NCBI GenBank assembly: GCA_963702555.1
Contig: CAVPCW010000013.1
Location: 124,001 to 188,000 of the forward strand
Source: CAMFLJ01 sp963702555
GTDB lineage: Bacteria; Actinomycetota; Acidimicrobiia; Acidimicrobiales; Acidimicrobilacustridaceae
Length of the DNA stretch: 64,000 nt
Direction: 5' to 3'
Positions 27,471 to 36,284 of the stretch are shown piece by piece. The first letter of the stretch is position 1; each line of letters begins with the position of its first letter. Position numbers and translations under genes: made by a program. The notes beneath the pieces are model-generated. The model made no database searches. It worked only from the letters and a program-made list of their open reading frames with translations, and was not told where the DNA came from.

Positions 27471-28072
27471 CGCTCTACGCCGGTCCGGTCCAGGACCTCA
27501 TCGACGAGCTCGGGCGCCTCCCGGGCGTCGGCCCGAAGTCGGCCCAGCGCATCGCGTTCCACCTGCTGAAGCTGCCGAAGGACGACGCCCTGCGCCTCGC
27601 CACGGCCATCGCGGTGGTGAAGGACAAGGTCGCCTTCTGCCAGACCTGCTTCAACATCTCCGAGGGCGACCGCTGCGGCATCTGCAACGACCCCCGCCGC
27701 GAGAGCACGGTCGTGTGCGTGGTCGAGGAGCCCCGTGACATCGTCGCCGTCGAGAAGACCGGCGAGTTCAAGGGCCGCTACCACGTGCTCCAGGGCGCCA
27801 TCAGCCCCATCGAGGGCATCGGGCCCGACCAGCTCCGGGTCAAGGAGCTGCTCACCCGCATCGAGCCGGAGGGCATCGAGGAGATCATCCTCTGCACCAA
27901 CCCCAACATCGAGGGCGAGGCCACCGCCATGTACCTCGGTCGGCTCATCAAGCCCCTCGGCCTCAAGGTGACCCGCATCGCCAGCGGCCTGCCCGTCGGC
28001 GGCGACCTCGAGTACGCCGACGAGCTCACCCTCGGCCGGGCGATCGAGGGCCGCCGCGACGTCGACGGCTGA
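27467..28072 (+). CDS. recR: Recombination protein RecR
   Basis: A 201-residue recombination mediator that works with RecF/RecO in gap repair. Landmarks are the helix-hairpin-helix RLPGVGPKSAQRIAFHLLK, a Cys4 zinc site CQTCFNISEGDRCGIC, a Toprim domain (IEEIILCTNPNIEGEATA) and the C-terminal ASGLPVGGDLEYADELTLGRA. Its GTG start overlaps the ybaB stop, implying translational coupling. Confidence 0.96.
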   Translation: MTLYAGPVQDLIDELGRLPGVGPKSAQRIAFHLLKLPKDDALRLATAIAVVKDKVAFCQTCFNISEGDRCGICNDPRRESTVVCVVEEPRDIVAVEKTGEFKGRYHVLQGAISPIEGIGPDQLRVKELLTRIEPEGIEEIILCTNPNIEGEATAMYLGRLIKPLGLKVTRIASGLPVGGDLEYADELTLGRAIEGRRDVDG

Positions 28073-28100
28073 GCCGCCCACCGACCGCTCCAGAACGCGA

Positions 28101-28128
28101 CGAGGCCCGGGCCACAGCCCGGGCCTCG
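28101..28128. terminator. Bidirectional hairpin terminator
   Basis: CGAGGCCCGGG pairs with CCCGGGCCTCG around a short loop, between the convergent recR and thiolase genes. Confidence 0.75.
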
Positions 28129-28170
28129 TGCCGTTCGGGATGAGCCGGCGGCCAGGACGGCCGCCGGGGC

Positions 28171-29352
28171 TCAGATGGTCTCGACGAGGATGGCGTCGCC
28201 CTGGCCGCCACCGCCGCAGAGCGCCGCGGCGCCCTTGCCGCCACCACGGCGCTTGAGCTCGTGGAGCAGGTGCAGCGCCACGCGGGTGCCCGACATGCCG
28301 ATGGGATGACCCAGGGCGATGGCCCCACCGTTGACGTTGGTGATGTCGGAGGTGATGCCGAGGCGGTCCATCGAGGCGACGCCGACCGCGGCGAAGGCCT
28401 CGTTGAGCTCGAACAGGTCGAGGTCGCCGACCGACATGCCAGAGCGCGCGAGCGCCTGCTCGATGGCGTCGGCGGGCTGGTGCAGCAGCGACGGGTCGGG
28501 ACCGGCCACCTGGCCGTAGCCGACGATGCGGCCGAGCGGATCGATGCCGAGCTTCTCGGCGGCGGCCTCGGAGCACACGATCACGGCGGCGGCGCCGTCG
28601 GAGATCTGCGACGCGTTGCCGGCCGTGATGTTGCCGGCCTTGTCGAACGCCGGGCGGAGGGCACCGAGCGACTCGAGCGTGGTGCCGCCGCGGACGCCCT
28701 CGTCCTCGCTGAAGAGGATGGGGTCGCCCTTGCGCTGGGGGATCTCGACCTTCACGATCTCGGCGTCGAAGAGCCCGTCCTTCTGAGCCTTGGCCGCACG
28801 GTCGTGGCTCATGTAGGCGAGCTCGTCCTGCGGGCCACGCAGGATCTCGGCGGTGCGGGCGTACTTCTCGGTGCCGGCGCCCATGGCCATCTGGTCGATG
28901 GCGCAGAAGAGGCCGTCGAACATCATCGAGTCGACGACGGCGCCGTCGCCCATGCGGTACCCGGCGCGGGCCTTGGGCAGGAGGTACGGCGCGTTGGTCA
29001 TCGACTCCATGCCGCCGGCGACGACGATGTCGGCCTCGCCCGCCTGGATGTAGAGGTCGGCGAGGTGGATGGCGTTGAGGCCCGAGAGGCAGACCTTGTT
29101 GACCGTGGTGGCCGGCACGCGCAGCGGGATGCCCGCCTTCACCGCGGCCTGGCGGGCGGTCATCTGGCCGGCGCCACCGAGCAGCACCTGGCCCATGAAC
29201 ACGTAGTCGATCTGCTCGGGCGAGAGGCCGGCCCGCTCGAGCGCGGCCTTGATGGCGATCGCACCGAGGTCGGTCGCCTCGAAGCCGGCGAGGCTCCCAG
29301 AGAGCTTTCCGATGGGCGTGCGCGCCCCCGTCAGGATCACCGAACCAGCCAT
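28171..29352 (-). CDS. Acetyl-CoA C-acetyltransferase (thiolase)
   Basis: A 393-residue thiolase from ATG 29352. The acyl-binding cysteine is in VNKVCLSGLNAI, the C-terminal catalytic residues in NVNGGAIALGHPIGMSGTR (His) and ALCGGGGQGDA (Cys). It catalyses condensation or cleavage of acetoacetyl-CoA. The nearby crotonyl-CoA carboxylase/reductase and methylmalonyl-CoA epimerase suggest C4-C5 acyl-CoA metabolism such as the ethylmalonyl-CoA pathway, although the three genes are not in one operon. Confidence 0.93.
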   Translation of the reverse strand: MAGSVILTGARTPIGKLSGSLAGFEATDLGAIAIKAALERAGLSPEQIDYVFMGQVLLGGAGQMTARQAAVKAGIPLRVPATTVNKVCLSGLNAIHLADLYIQAGEADIVVAGGMESMTNAPYLLPKARAGYRMGDGAVVDSMMFDGLFCAIDQMAMGAGTEKYARTAEILRGPQDELAYMSHDRAAKAQKDGLFDAEIVKVEIPQRKGDPILFSEDEGVRGGTTLESLGALRPAFDKAGNITAGNASQISDGAAAVIVCSEAAAEKLGIDPLGRIVGYGQVAGPDPSLLHQPADAIEQALARSGMSVGDLDLFELNEAFAAVGVASMDRLGITSDITNVNGGAIALGHPIGMSGTRVALHLLHELKRRGGGKGAAALCGGGGQGDAILVETI

Positions 29353-29560
29353 CAACGTCCTCCAACGCAGTACGACCGACCGGGGTCGCCGACGCGGATC
29401 GCGACGGGCCCGGATCGTGGGACCGCTCAGCCCCGGGGCGACATACTACCCGTCGGTAACCGGCGGGGCCTCATGGCCCGGCGGAAGCCTGCACGCCACC
29501 TGTACGGCAGGCCGGAGCCGGTCGGCGCCGACCCGAACCGACCGAGCTGGTTCGAGCCGC

Positions 29561-30266
29561 CTAGAGGAGGTTGCGTCCGTCGCGGAGCTGCTCGCGCCGG
29601 CGGGCGGGCTGCTCGGTGGCGAAGGCCTGGGTGCGGCCGGGGGTGGCGGCGGAGTCGACGGCACGGCCGATGGCCGCCCGCACGAGGTCGTCGACCGGGT
29701 CACCGGTGGAGGGCTCGTCGGCCGGCCCCGACGAGTGCGTCCGGGTCGGAGCCGGGGCGGTCGATCACGGCGCTGAGCGGGACGACCCGGGCGTCGGGGT
29801 CGGCGGCGACCTCGGCCAGGTGCGGGCCGCCGTCGGTGAGGTCGAGGACGGGGTCGGTCATCTCCGTGAGGCGCTCGATGGCGTCGTGGAGGTCGGCCCG
29901 GGTGGCGAGGAGGCGGTCGAGGGTGACCTGCTCGGTGCGGCGCTGGACCTCGGCGGCCTCGAGCAGCATCTCCTCGGCGCGGCGGCGGGCGAGCTCGAGC
30001 AGGCGGCGGGCCTCGTCACGGTCGGCGGCAGCGGCGGCGAGGGTGGCGCGGGCGTCGACCTCGGCCCGACCGCGCACGGCGGCAGCCTCGGCGTCGGCGG
30101 CGGCGAGCGCGGCCCGGGCATCGACCTCGGCGCGCCCACGGATCGCGTCGGCATCGGCCTCGGCGCGGGCCATCAGCGCGCTGACATCGATGTCGTCGGG
30201 GGTGGGTGCCACCAGAGCCTCCAGTGCCTCGGACCGCTGGACGAAGCCAGCACTCTCCGTGGTCAT
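29561..30266 (-). CDS. Coiled-coil protein (frameshifted near the C-terminus)
   Basis: From ATG 30266 the protein is mostly a long alpha-helical coiled coil rich in Ala, Glu and Arg (two near-identical repeats, IRGRAEVDARAALAAADAEA and VRGRAEVDARATLAAAAADR, then EARRLLELARRRAEEMLLEA). That frame runs to 29700, but a frame change near 29730 gives a more natural end (GDPVDDLVRAAIGRAVDSAA to QLRDGRNLL, stop at 29561). It resembles DivIVA-like or ATPase-stalk-like helical proteins, but no family is certain. It is divergent from the crotonyl-CoA carboxylase/reductase gene. Confidence 0.65.
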
Positions 30267-30362
30267 CTCACCATAGCGCTCCCCGGTGACGCTGCGTGGG
30301 GACCCGGCGGCGTCACGCCGTCCCTGGACGTTACCGATCGGTCACAAGTACCTTGCCGCTGC

Positions 30363-31703
30363 ATGCAGCAGATCCTCGAAGCCATCCAGAACGGGGCGGC
30401 CGGTGACGAGCTCGCCGCCATCCCCCTCCCCGAGTCGTACCGGGCGGTCGTGGTCCGCAAGGACGAGCAGGACATGTTCGAAGGCCTCGACTCGGCCGAC
30501 AAGGACCCCCGCCGCTCGCTGCACGTGCAGGAGATCGTGCTGCCGGAGCTGGCCCCCGACGAGGCCGTGGTCGCCGTCATGGCCAGCTCGATCAACTTCA
30601 ACACGGTGTGGAGCTCGATCTTCGAGCCGCTCTCGACGTTCGGGTTCCTGACCCGCCTCGGGCGCGAGAGCTACTGGGGCAAGCGCCACGACCAGGACTT
30701 CCACGCCGTCGGCTCCGACGCCGCCGGCGTGGTGCTGCGGGTCGGCTCGGCGGTGCGGCGCTGGGCGCCGGGCGACAAGGTCGTCGTGCACTGCAACCAC
30801 GTCGACGACCAGGACCCGAGCAGCCACAACGACTCGATGCTCGGCGACAACCAGCGCATCTGGGGCTTCGAGACCAACTACGGCGGTCTCGGCGAGCTCA
30901 CCATCGTCAAGGCCAACCAGCTGATGCCGAAGCCGGCGCACCTCACCTGGGAGGAGTCGGCGGTCAACGCGCTGTGCAACTCCACCAGCTACCGCATGCT
31001 CGTCAGCCCCAACGCGGCGCAGATGAAGCAGGGCGACGCGGTGCTCGTGTGGGGCGCCACGGGCGGCCTCGGCGGGTACGCCGTGCAGTACGCCCTCAAC
31101 GGCGGTGGCACCCCGGTCGGCGTGGTGTCCTCGCCCGACAAGGTCGACCTGCTCCACGATCTCGGCGTCGAGCACGTGATCGACCGGAAGGAAGCCGACT
31201 ACCGGTTCTGGTCCGACCCGAACACCCAGGACGAGTCGGAGTGGCGTCGCTTCGGCAAGGACATCCGGTCCCAGATCGGCCGCGACGTCGACATCGTCTT
31301 CGAGCACCCCGGTCGCCAGACCTTCGGCGCCTCGGTGTTCGTCGCCGCCCGCGGCGGCACCATCGTCACGTGCGCCGCCACCAGCGGCTTCATGATCGAG
31401 TTCGACAACCGCCACCTCTGGATGAAGCTGAAGCGCATCGTCTCGTCGCACTTCGCCAACTACGCCGAGGCGTGGGCGGCCAACAAGCTCATCTGCGAGG
31501 GCAAGATCCAGCCGATCCTCTCCGCCGTGTACCCCATGGACCAGGTCGGCGAGGCCGCCTTCCAGGTGCACAAGAACCTCCACGAGGGCAAGATCGGCGT
31601 GCTGTGCCTCGCCCCCACCGAAGGCCTCGGGATCGACGACCCCGAGCTGCGTGACAAGGTGGGCGAGGACCGCATCACGCTCTTCCGCCGCCACGGCGCC
31701 TAG
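30363..31703 (+). CDS. ccrA: Crotonyl-CoA carboxylase/reductase
   Basis: A 446-residue medium-chain dehydrogenase/reductase family enzyme that reductively carboxylates crotonyl-CoA to ethylmalonyl-CoA with NADPH and CO2. Landmarks are NFNTVWSSIFEPLSTF, DFHAVGSDAAGVVLRVG, VVVHCNHVDDQDP, AVLVWGATGGLGGYAVQYAL (nucleotide fold) and FEHPGRQTFGASVF. Length and motifs match Ccr of the ethylmalonyl-CoA pathway and of polyketide extender-unit supply. Methylmalonyl-CoA epimerase follows 20 bp later. Confidence 0.95.
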   Translation: MQQILEAIQNGAAGDELAAIPLPESYRAVVVRKDEQDMFEGLDSADKDPRRSLHVQEIVLPELAPDEAVVAVMASSINFNTVWSSIFEPLSTFGFLTRLGRESYWGKRHDQDFHAVGSDAAGVVLRVGSAVRRWAPGDKVVVHCNHVDDQDPSSHNDSMLGDNQRIWGFETNYGGLGELTIVKANQLMPKPAHLTWEESAVNALCNSTSYRMLVSPNAAQMKQGDAVLVWGATGGLGGYAVQYALNGGGTPVGVVSSPDKVDLLHDLGVEHVIDRKEADYRFWSDPNTQDESEWRRFGKDIRSQIGRDVDIVFEHPGRQTFGASVFVAARGGTIVTCAATSGFMIEFDNRHLWMKLKRIVSSHFANYAEAWAANKLICEGKIQPILSAVYPMDQVGEAAFQVHKNLHEGKIGVLCLAPTEGLGIDDPELRDKVGEDRITLFRRHGA

Positions 31704-31723
31704 CAACGAGGACGACGAACACC

Positions 31724-32200
31724 ATGGGGATCACCGCCCGCAAGCCCGGCGAGGACGACCAGGTCACGCAGACCGACGAGTCGGCCCAGACCCGGCCGCT
31801 GCTGACCGAGATCGACCACATCGCCATCGCCGTGCCCGACCTCGGCGAGGCCATCGACTACTACCGCGAGACCTTCGGGGCCGTGGTCGACCACCGCGAG
31901 GTCGTCGAGAGCGACGGCGTGGAGGAGGCCCTGCTGAAGGTGGCCGAGAGCTACGTGCAGCTGCTCACGCCCACCCGCGACGACTCCACCGTCGCCAAGT
32001 GGCTGGAGAAGCGGGGCGGCCCCGGCATCCACCACGTGGGCTACCGGGTGGCCGACTGCGGCGAGGCCCTCGACGCGGTGAAGGCCCAGGGCTTCCGGGT
32101 GCTCGACGAGCAGCCCCGCCCCGGCTCGCGCGGCACCACCGTCGCGTTCATCCACCCCAAGGACGCCCTCGGCACCCTGATCGAGCTCGTCCAGGAGTGA
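31724..32200 (+). CDS. mce: Methylmalonyl-CoA epimerase
   Basis: A 158-residue vicinal-oxygen-chelate enzyme that epimerises (2S)- and (2R)-methylmalonyl-CoA (or ethylmalonyl-CoA). Metal ligands fit EIDHIAIAVPDLGEAIDYYR (His), LLKVAESYVQLL and GGPGIHHVGYRVAD (His), and GTLIELVQE (Glu). About 25 disordered N-terminal residues precede the domain, so the true start may be later. It is co-directional with ccrA, which supports a shared pathway. Confidence 0.92.
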   Translation: MGITARKPGEDDQVTQTDESAQTRPLLTEIDHIAIAVPDLGEAIDYYRETFGAVVDHREVVESDGVEEALLKVAESYVQLLTPTRDDSTVAKWLEKRGGPGIHHVGYRVADCGEALDAVKAQGFRVLDEQPRPGSRGTTVAFIHPKDALGTLIELVQE

Positions 32201-32228
32201 CCTCGGGGCCAGCCGCTCGGTCAGCCGG

Positions 32229-32774
32229 TCAGTCGGGGCAGTTGGCCGACTGCCAGGTCTGCACCGAGGCCACCGCGAGGCTCACGCCGACCAGGTCCGG
32301 GTAGGCGTCGCGCGCCGCGATCGCCTCGTTGTAGCTGCCCATGCCCTGCATCGTCGTGGCCAGCCAGGTGGCGAACTCCTGCATCACGGCGAGGCGGGAG
32401 GCGACGTCGGCCGGGGCGCCCTGCTGGGCGGTGCCCAGGAGCCCGGCCTCGCGCTGGGCGTCGACGACGACCCGCTGGCGCTCGTCGACCCAGCTGGTCG
32501 TGTTCTTGGGCTGGAGCTCGTCGAGGCCGTAGGTCTCGGCCAACGCCGCGCAGGTGCCCTCCACCGAGGCCGGGATCGTCGAGGGCGAGGTGACCTGCGA
32601 GCCGGTCGCCGTGCTGGTGGCGGTCGTGGCCGGTGCCGAGCTCGTGGCGGTGGAGCCGACCGACGAGGCGTCGTCCTTCGAGGAGCTGCAGCCCGACGCC
32701 ACCAGCACGACAGCGAGGGCGACCGCCCCGAACAGGGCGGCAGGGCGGTGGAGGGAGCGAGTGGTAACGGCCAT
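32229..32774 (-). CDS. Lipoprotein of unknown function
   Basis: A 181-residue protein with a lipoprotein signal (RPAALFGAVALAVVLVASGC; lipobox VASGC), a Ser/Thr-rich linker and a helical domain with two cysteines (GTCAALAETYG and SANCPD). I recognise no family. It is divergent from xseA, with 44 bases between starts. Confidence 0.75.
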   Translation of the reverse strand: MAVTTRSLHRPAALFGAVALAVVLVASGCSSSKDDASSVGSTATSSAPATTATSTATGSQVTSPSTIPASVEGTCAALAETYGLDELQPKNTTSWVDERQRVVVDAQREAGLLGTAQQGAPADVASRLAVMQEFATWLATTMQGMGSYNEAIAARDAYPDLVGVSLAVASVQTWQSANCPD

Positions 32775-32818
32775 CCCGGCCGACTCTACGACCACCGGTG
32801 CCCGCTACCGTGCCGGGC

Positions 32819-34213
32819 ATGTCGGACGGGACCTACAGCGTCGCCGAGCTCGTGGAGGGCGTTCGCGAGGCCGTCGCGGCCCGCTTCGCCGAGCCGGTCT
32901 GGGTCCACGGCGAGATCTCCGGCATCAAGCGCGGTCGAAACGGCCACGTCTGGTTCGACCTCGTCGACCGCGACGACGCCGGCACCGTGACGGCCAGCAT
33001 CCCGGTGGTGCTGTGGTCGTCGGTCCGGGTCGGGGTCAACGCCCAGCTGAAGCGGGCCGGTTCCATCCGCATGGACGACGGCGTGCGCATCCGGATCATG
33101 GGCCCTCTCGACGTGTGGGTCACGGGCGGCCGCCTCCAGCTCCAGATGCAGGGCATCGACCCCAGCTACACCCTCGGCCTGCTGGCCACCGAGCGCGACC
33201 GGGTCCTGAGGCTGCTCGAGGCCGAGGGGCTGCTCGGCCGCAACCGGGCCCTGCTGCTCCCCAGCGTCCCCCGGCGCATCGGCCTGGTCACCGCCGTCGG
33301 CAGCGCCGCCGAGGCCGACTTCCTCCAGACCCTCGCCGACAGCCCACTGGCGTGGGAGGTCGTGCTGGTCGACGCCCGAGTGCAGGGCACCGGCAGCGAG
33401 CGCTCGGTGGCCGCCGCCCTGCTGGCCGCCGCCGGCGCAGCTGTCGACCTCATCGCCCTGGTGCGCGGTGGCGGGGCCCGCACCGACCTGGCCACGTTCG
33501 ACCACGAGCTCGTCGCCCGCACCATCGCCTCGCTCGACGTGCCCGTCCTCACCGGCATCGGCCACGAGATCGACACGTCGGTGGCCGACGCGGTCGCCCA
33601 CGCCGCGCTCAAGACCCCCACCGCCTGCGCCGCGGCGGTCGTCGACCTCGCCCTCACGGCGGCCGCCCGGGTCGAGCTCGCCTGGCGCGACATCGCCGCG
33701 CTGGCCGAACGCCTCGCCGCCGTCGAGGCCGACCGGCTCTCGGCCCGGGCCACCCGCGCCGCTCGCGGGGTGCGGGCCCGGCTGGCGGTCGAGGACCACC
33801 GCGCCGACACCGCGTCGGTGCGCATCCGCCGGGCGGGCCCCAACGCCCTCGTGCGCGCCACGGGCTCCATCGAGCGCCGCGCCGGGCGGGCCGAGGGCAC
33901 GGCCCGGGCCCACCTGCGGGTGCACGACCGATCCCTCGAGCTGCTGGCGGCCCGCACCGGCCCGCTCGCCACCGCCGCCCTCCGCCGGGCCGAGCTCGAC
34001 CTGACCTCGACGGGCTCGCGGCTCTCCGCGCTCGACCCGGCCCGGGCCCTCGCCCGCGGCTGGTCGATCACCCGCACCACGGCCGGTAGCGTCGTGAGGC
34101 GGAGCACCGACGTCGGACCCGGCGACACGCTCGTCACCACCCTCGCCGACGGCACGGTCACCAGCACGGTGGCCGCCGTCGCCCCCGGAGAGGACCAGCT
34201 CGATGCCGTCTGA
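32819..34213 (+). CDS. xseA: Exodeoxyribonuclease VII large subunit
   Basis: A 464-residue nuclease subunit. An N-terminal OB-fold (EPVWVHGEISGIKRGRNGHVWFDL) precedes the catalytic region with RIGLVTAVGSAAEADFL, LVRGGGARTDLATFDHE and TGIGHEIDTSVADAVAHAALKTPTACA. A long Arg/Ala coiled-coil region follows and ends LDPARALARGWSITR. It overlaps xseB by 11 bases. Confidence 0.95.
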   Translation: MSDGTYSVAELVEGVREAVAARFAEPVWVHGEISGIKRGRNGHVWFDLVDRDDAGTVTASIPVVLWSSVRVGVNAQLKRAGSIRMDDGVRIRIMGPLDVWVTGGRLQLQMQGIDPSYTLGLLATERDRVLRLLEAEGLLGRNRALLLPSVPRRIGLVTAVGSAAEADFLQTLADSPLAWEVVLVDARVQGTGSERSVAAALLAAAGAAVDLIALVRGGGARTDLATFDHELVARTIASLDVPVLTGIGHEIDTSVADAVAHAALKTPTACAAAVVDLALTAAARVELAWRDIAALAERLAAVEADRLSARATRAARGVRARLAVEDHRADTASVRIRRAGPNALVRATGSIERRAGRAEGTARAHLRVHDRSLELLAARTGPLATAALRRAELDLTSTGSRLSALDPARALARGWSITRTTAGSVVRRSTDVGPGDTLVTTLADGTVTSTVAAVAPGEDQLDAV

Positions 34214-34502
34214 GCCGACCGACACCACCGCCGACCTCGACGACCTCGGGTACGCCGAGGCGGTCGAGGAGCTCGAGGAGATCCTCCACGAGCTCGACGG
34301 CGACGACGTCGACGTCGACCTGCTGGCCGAACGGGTGAAGCGGGCCGCCGACCTGGTGCAGCTGTGCCGGCGCCGCCTCGACGCGGCCCGGGTCGAGGTC
34401 ACCCGCATCGTCGCCGACCTCGAGGCCGTGGCCCCGCTCGTCACCGACGACGACCCCGAGGCCTCCGGCGACGGCGACGGCCTCTTCGCCACCGAGGGCT
34501 GA
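34203..34502 (+). CDS. xseB: Exodeoxyribonuclease VII small subunit
   Basis: A 99-residue helical subunit with the family core GYAEAVEELEEILHELDGDDVDVDLLAERVKRAADLVQLC, plus an acidic tail. It partners with XseA, whose gene overlaps it; a polyprenyl synthase gene follows after 4 bases, the common xseA-xseB-ispA order. Confidence 0.95.
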   Translation: MPSEPTDTTADLDDLGYAEAVEELEEILHELDGDDVDVDLLAERVKRAADLVQLCRRRLDAARVEVTRIVADLEAVAPLVTDDDPEASGDGDGLFATEG

Positions 34503-34506
34503 CGTC

Positions 34507-35562
34507 GTGTCGACCGCCGTCCCCGCCGCGCTGGCGACGGTCGCCGCCCCCGTCGAGGCCCGCCTGCGCGAGGTCCTCGATGCGGAGACCCGCCGCTGGG
34601 CCGCCGTCGACCCCGACCTCGAGGCGCCCCTCGACTCGCTCGGCCGCTTCGTCCTGGCCGGCGGCAAGCGCCTGCGCCCCGCCTTCTGCCACTGGGCGTT
34701 CGTGGGTGCCGGCGGCGCGCCCGACGACCCCGCGGTCATCGACACCGGCGCCGCCTTCGAGCTGCTCCACGCCTTCGCCCTCGTCCACGACGACGTGATG
34801 GACGGCTCCGCCACCCGCCGGGGCGAGCAGACGGTGCACGTCGAGTTCGACGGCCTCCACGGCGACGCCACCTGGAGGGGCGAGTCCCGCCGGTTCGGTG
34901 AGGGTGTCGCCATCCTCATCGGAGACCTCGCCGAGGTGTTCGCCGACCGGCTCATGACGGGCGCCCCGAGCGCCGCCTTCTCGATCTGGAACGAGCTCAA
35001 GATCGAGCTCAACGTGGGCCAGTACCTCGACGTGCTCGGCACGGCCCGGGGCGGCACCGACCTCGCCACCGCCCGCCGCATCGCCCGCTACAAGTCCGGC
35101 AAGTACACGATCGAGCGGCCGCTCCACGTGGGCGCCGCGCTCGCCGGACGCCTCGACGAGCTCCAGGCGCCGCTGTCCGCCTACGGCGCCCCGCTGGGCG
35201 AGGCCTTCCAGCTCCGCGACGACATCCTCGGCACGTTCGGCGACGCCGCCCGCACCGGCAAGCCCGTGGGCGACGACCTCCGCGAGGGCAAGCCCACCCC
35301 TCTGCTCGCCATCGCCCGGGAGCGGGCCACCGGTCCAGACGCCGCCCTGCTCGACAGGGTGGGCCGACCCGACCTCGGCCCCGACGAGATCGCCGCCATC
35401 CAGGCCCAGTTCACCGCCAGCGGCGCCCGGGCCGAGATCGAGGACACCATCACGGCCCTCACCGACGAGGCCGTCGCCTCGCTCGGCGACGCCCCGCTGA
35501 CGCCGCCCTCACTCGACGCGCTGCGCGAGCTCGCCGCCTACGTCGCCTCCCGCGACACCTGA
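34507..35562 (+). CDS. Polyprenyl diphosphate synthase
   Basis: A 351-residue trans-isoprenyl synthase that extends allylic diphosphates with isopentenyl diphosphate. The first Asp-rich motif is LVHDDVMDGSATRRG, the second FQLRDDILGTFGD, with GGKRLRP near residue 55. Chain length (geranyl, farnesyl or geranylgeranyl) cannot be set from sequence alone. It starts at GTG 34507 and closes the xse operon; a 41-bp palindrome follows. Confidence 0.9.
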   Translation: MSTAVPAALATVAAPVEARLREVLDAETRRWAAVDPDLEAPLDSLGRFVLAGGKRLRPAFCHWAFVGAGGAPDDPAVIDTGAAFELLHAFALVHDDVMDGSATRRGEQTVHVEFDGLHGDATWRGESRRFGEGVAILIGDLAEVFADRLMTGAPSAAFSIWNELKIELNVGQYLDVLGTARGGTDLATARRIARYKSGKYTIERPLHVGAALAGRLDELQAPLSAYGAPLGEAFQLRDDILGTFGDAARTGKPVGDDLREGKPTPLLAIARERATGPDAALLDRVGRPDLGPDEIAAIQAQFTASGARAEIEDTITALTDEAVASLGDAPLTPPSLDALRELAAYVASRDT

Positions 35563-35573
35563 CCCCACCCACC

Positions 35574-35614
35574 GTGGCTCACGTCGTCAGGCATGACCTG
35601 ACCAGGTGAGCCAC
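35574..35614. terminator. 41-bp palindrome between convergent genes
   Basis: Outer arms GTGGCTCAC and GTGAGCCAC with an inner TCAGG/CCTGA pair. It lies between the polyprenyl synthase stop and the convergent hydrolase stop, so it probably acts as a bidirectional terminator. It is related to the element at 40545-40585. Confidence 0.7.
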
Positions 35615-35627
35615 AGAGGGTGGCGGG

Positions 35628-36284
35628 TCAGAGGGTGGCGAAGAGGGCGATGGCCTCGGTGAGGGGGAGGTCGAGCACATCGATCTCGGCGGCCACGGCG
35701 GCCACCCAGTCGGGGCGGTTCCGGGCGCTCACCACGATCGGGCGCTCGAGCGACGAGCCCTCGATGGCGAAGCGCACGAAGTCGAGGGCGTAGTCGGGCG
35801 GGCGCACGTCGCGGCTCAGCTCGAGCAGGGCGTAGGGGTCGGGGGTGGTGGCATCGCCCGCCGGGAGCACCTGCACGTAGGGCGACGGGGGCTGAGGGCC
35901 ACCTCCGGCGATGCCGGAACCGTCGGCCAGCACCACACCGTGCACCCCCTCGGGCCGGGCGCCGGCGATCAGGAGGGCCACCCACGCGCCCAGGCCGCGC
36001 CCGACGATCGTGCACGGCCCCTTGGCGGTCAGCACCACGTCGACGTCGGCCATGAGCGACTCGGGCATGTAGCCCCCGCCGACCGGCACCTCGCTCTCGC
36101 CGTGACCGGTGAAGTCGAGCGCCAGCACCGGGCCGGGCCACCCGTCGGTCCAGGCGGGACGGGTCCGCGGCGAGTGCTCGCCGAGGCCGTGGAGGATCAG
36201 GAGGGGGCGGCCCTCACCCTCGGCCAGCGTGTGCAGCGCCAGCCGGAGCCCGCCGCTGATCACCGACTCGGTTCGGCGGCTCAC
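35628..36284 (-). CDS. Alpha/beta hydrolase-fold protein lacking the nucleophile
   Basis: A 218-residue alpha/beta hydrolase-like protein (LLILHGLGEHSPR oxyanion loop, LALDFTGHGES, GVVLADGSGI). At the nucleophile elbow, where GxSxG is expected, it reads VGRGLGAWVALL, with Gly in the serine position, and no convincing catalytic His follows. It may be inactive or have a binding role. Its GTG start overlaps the stop of a second hydrolase gene (GTGA). Confidence 0.75.
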   Translation of the reverse strand: MSRRTESVISGGLRLALHTLAEGEGRPLLILHGLGEHSPRTRPAWTDGWPGPVLALDFTGHGESEVPVGGGYMPESLMADVDVVLTAKGPCTIVGRGLGAWVALLIAGARPEGVHGVVLADGSGIAGGGPQPPSPYVQVLPAGDATTPDPYALLELSRDVRPPDYALDFVRFAIEGSSLERPIVVSARNRPDWVAAVAAEIDVLDLPLTEAIALFATL

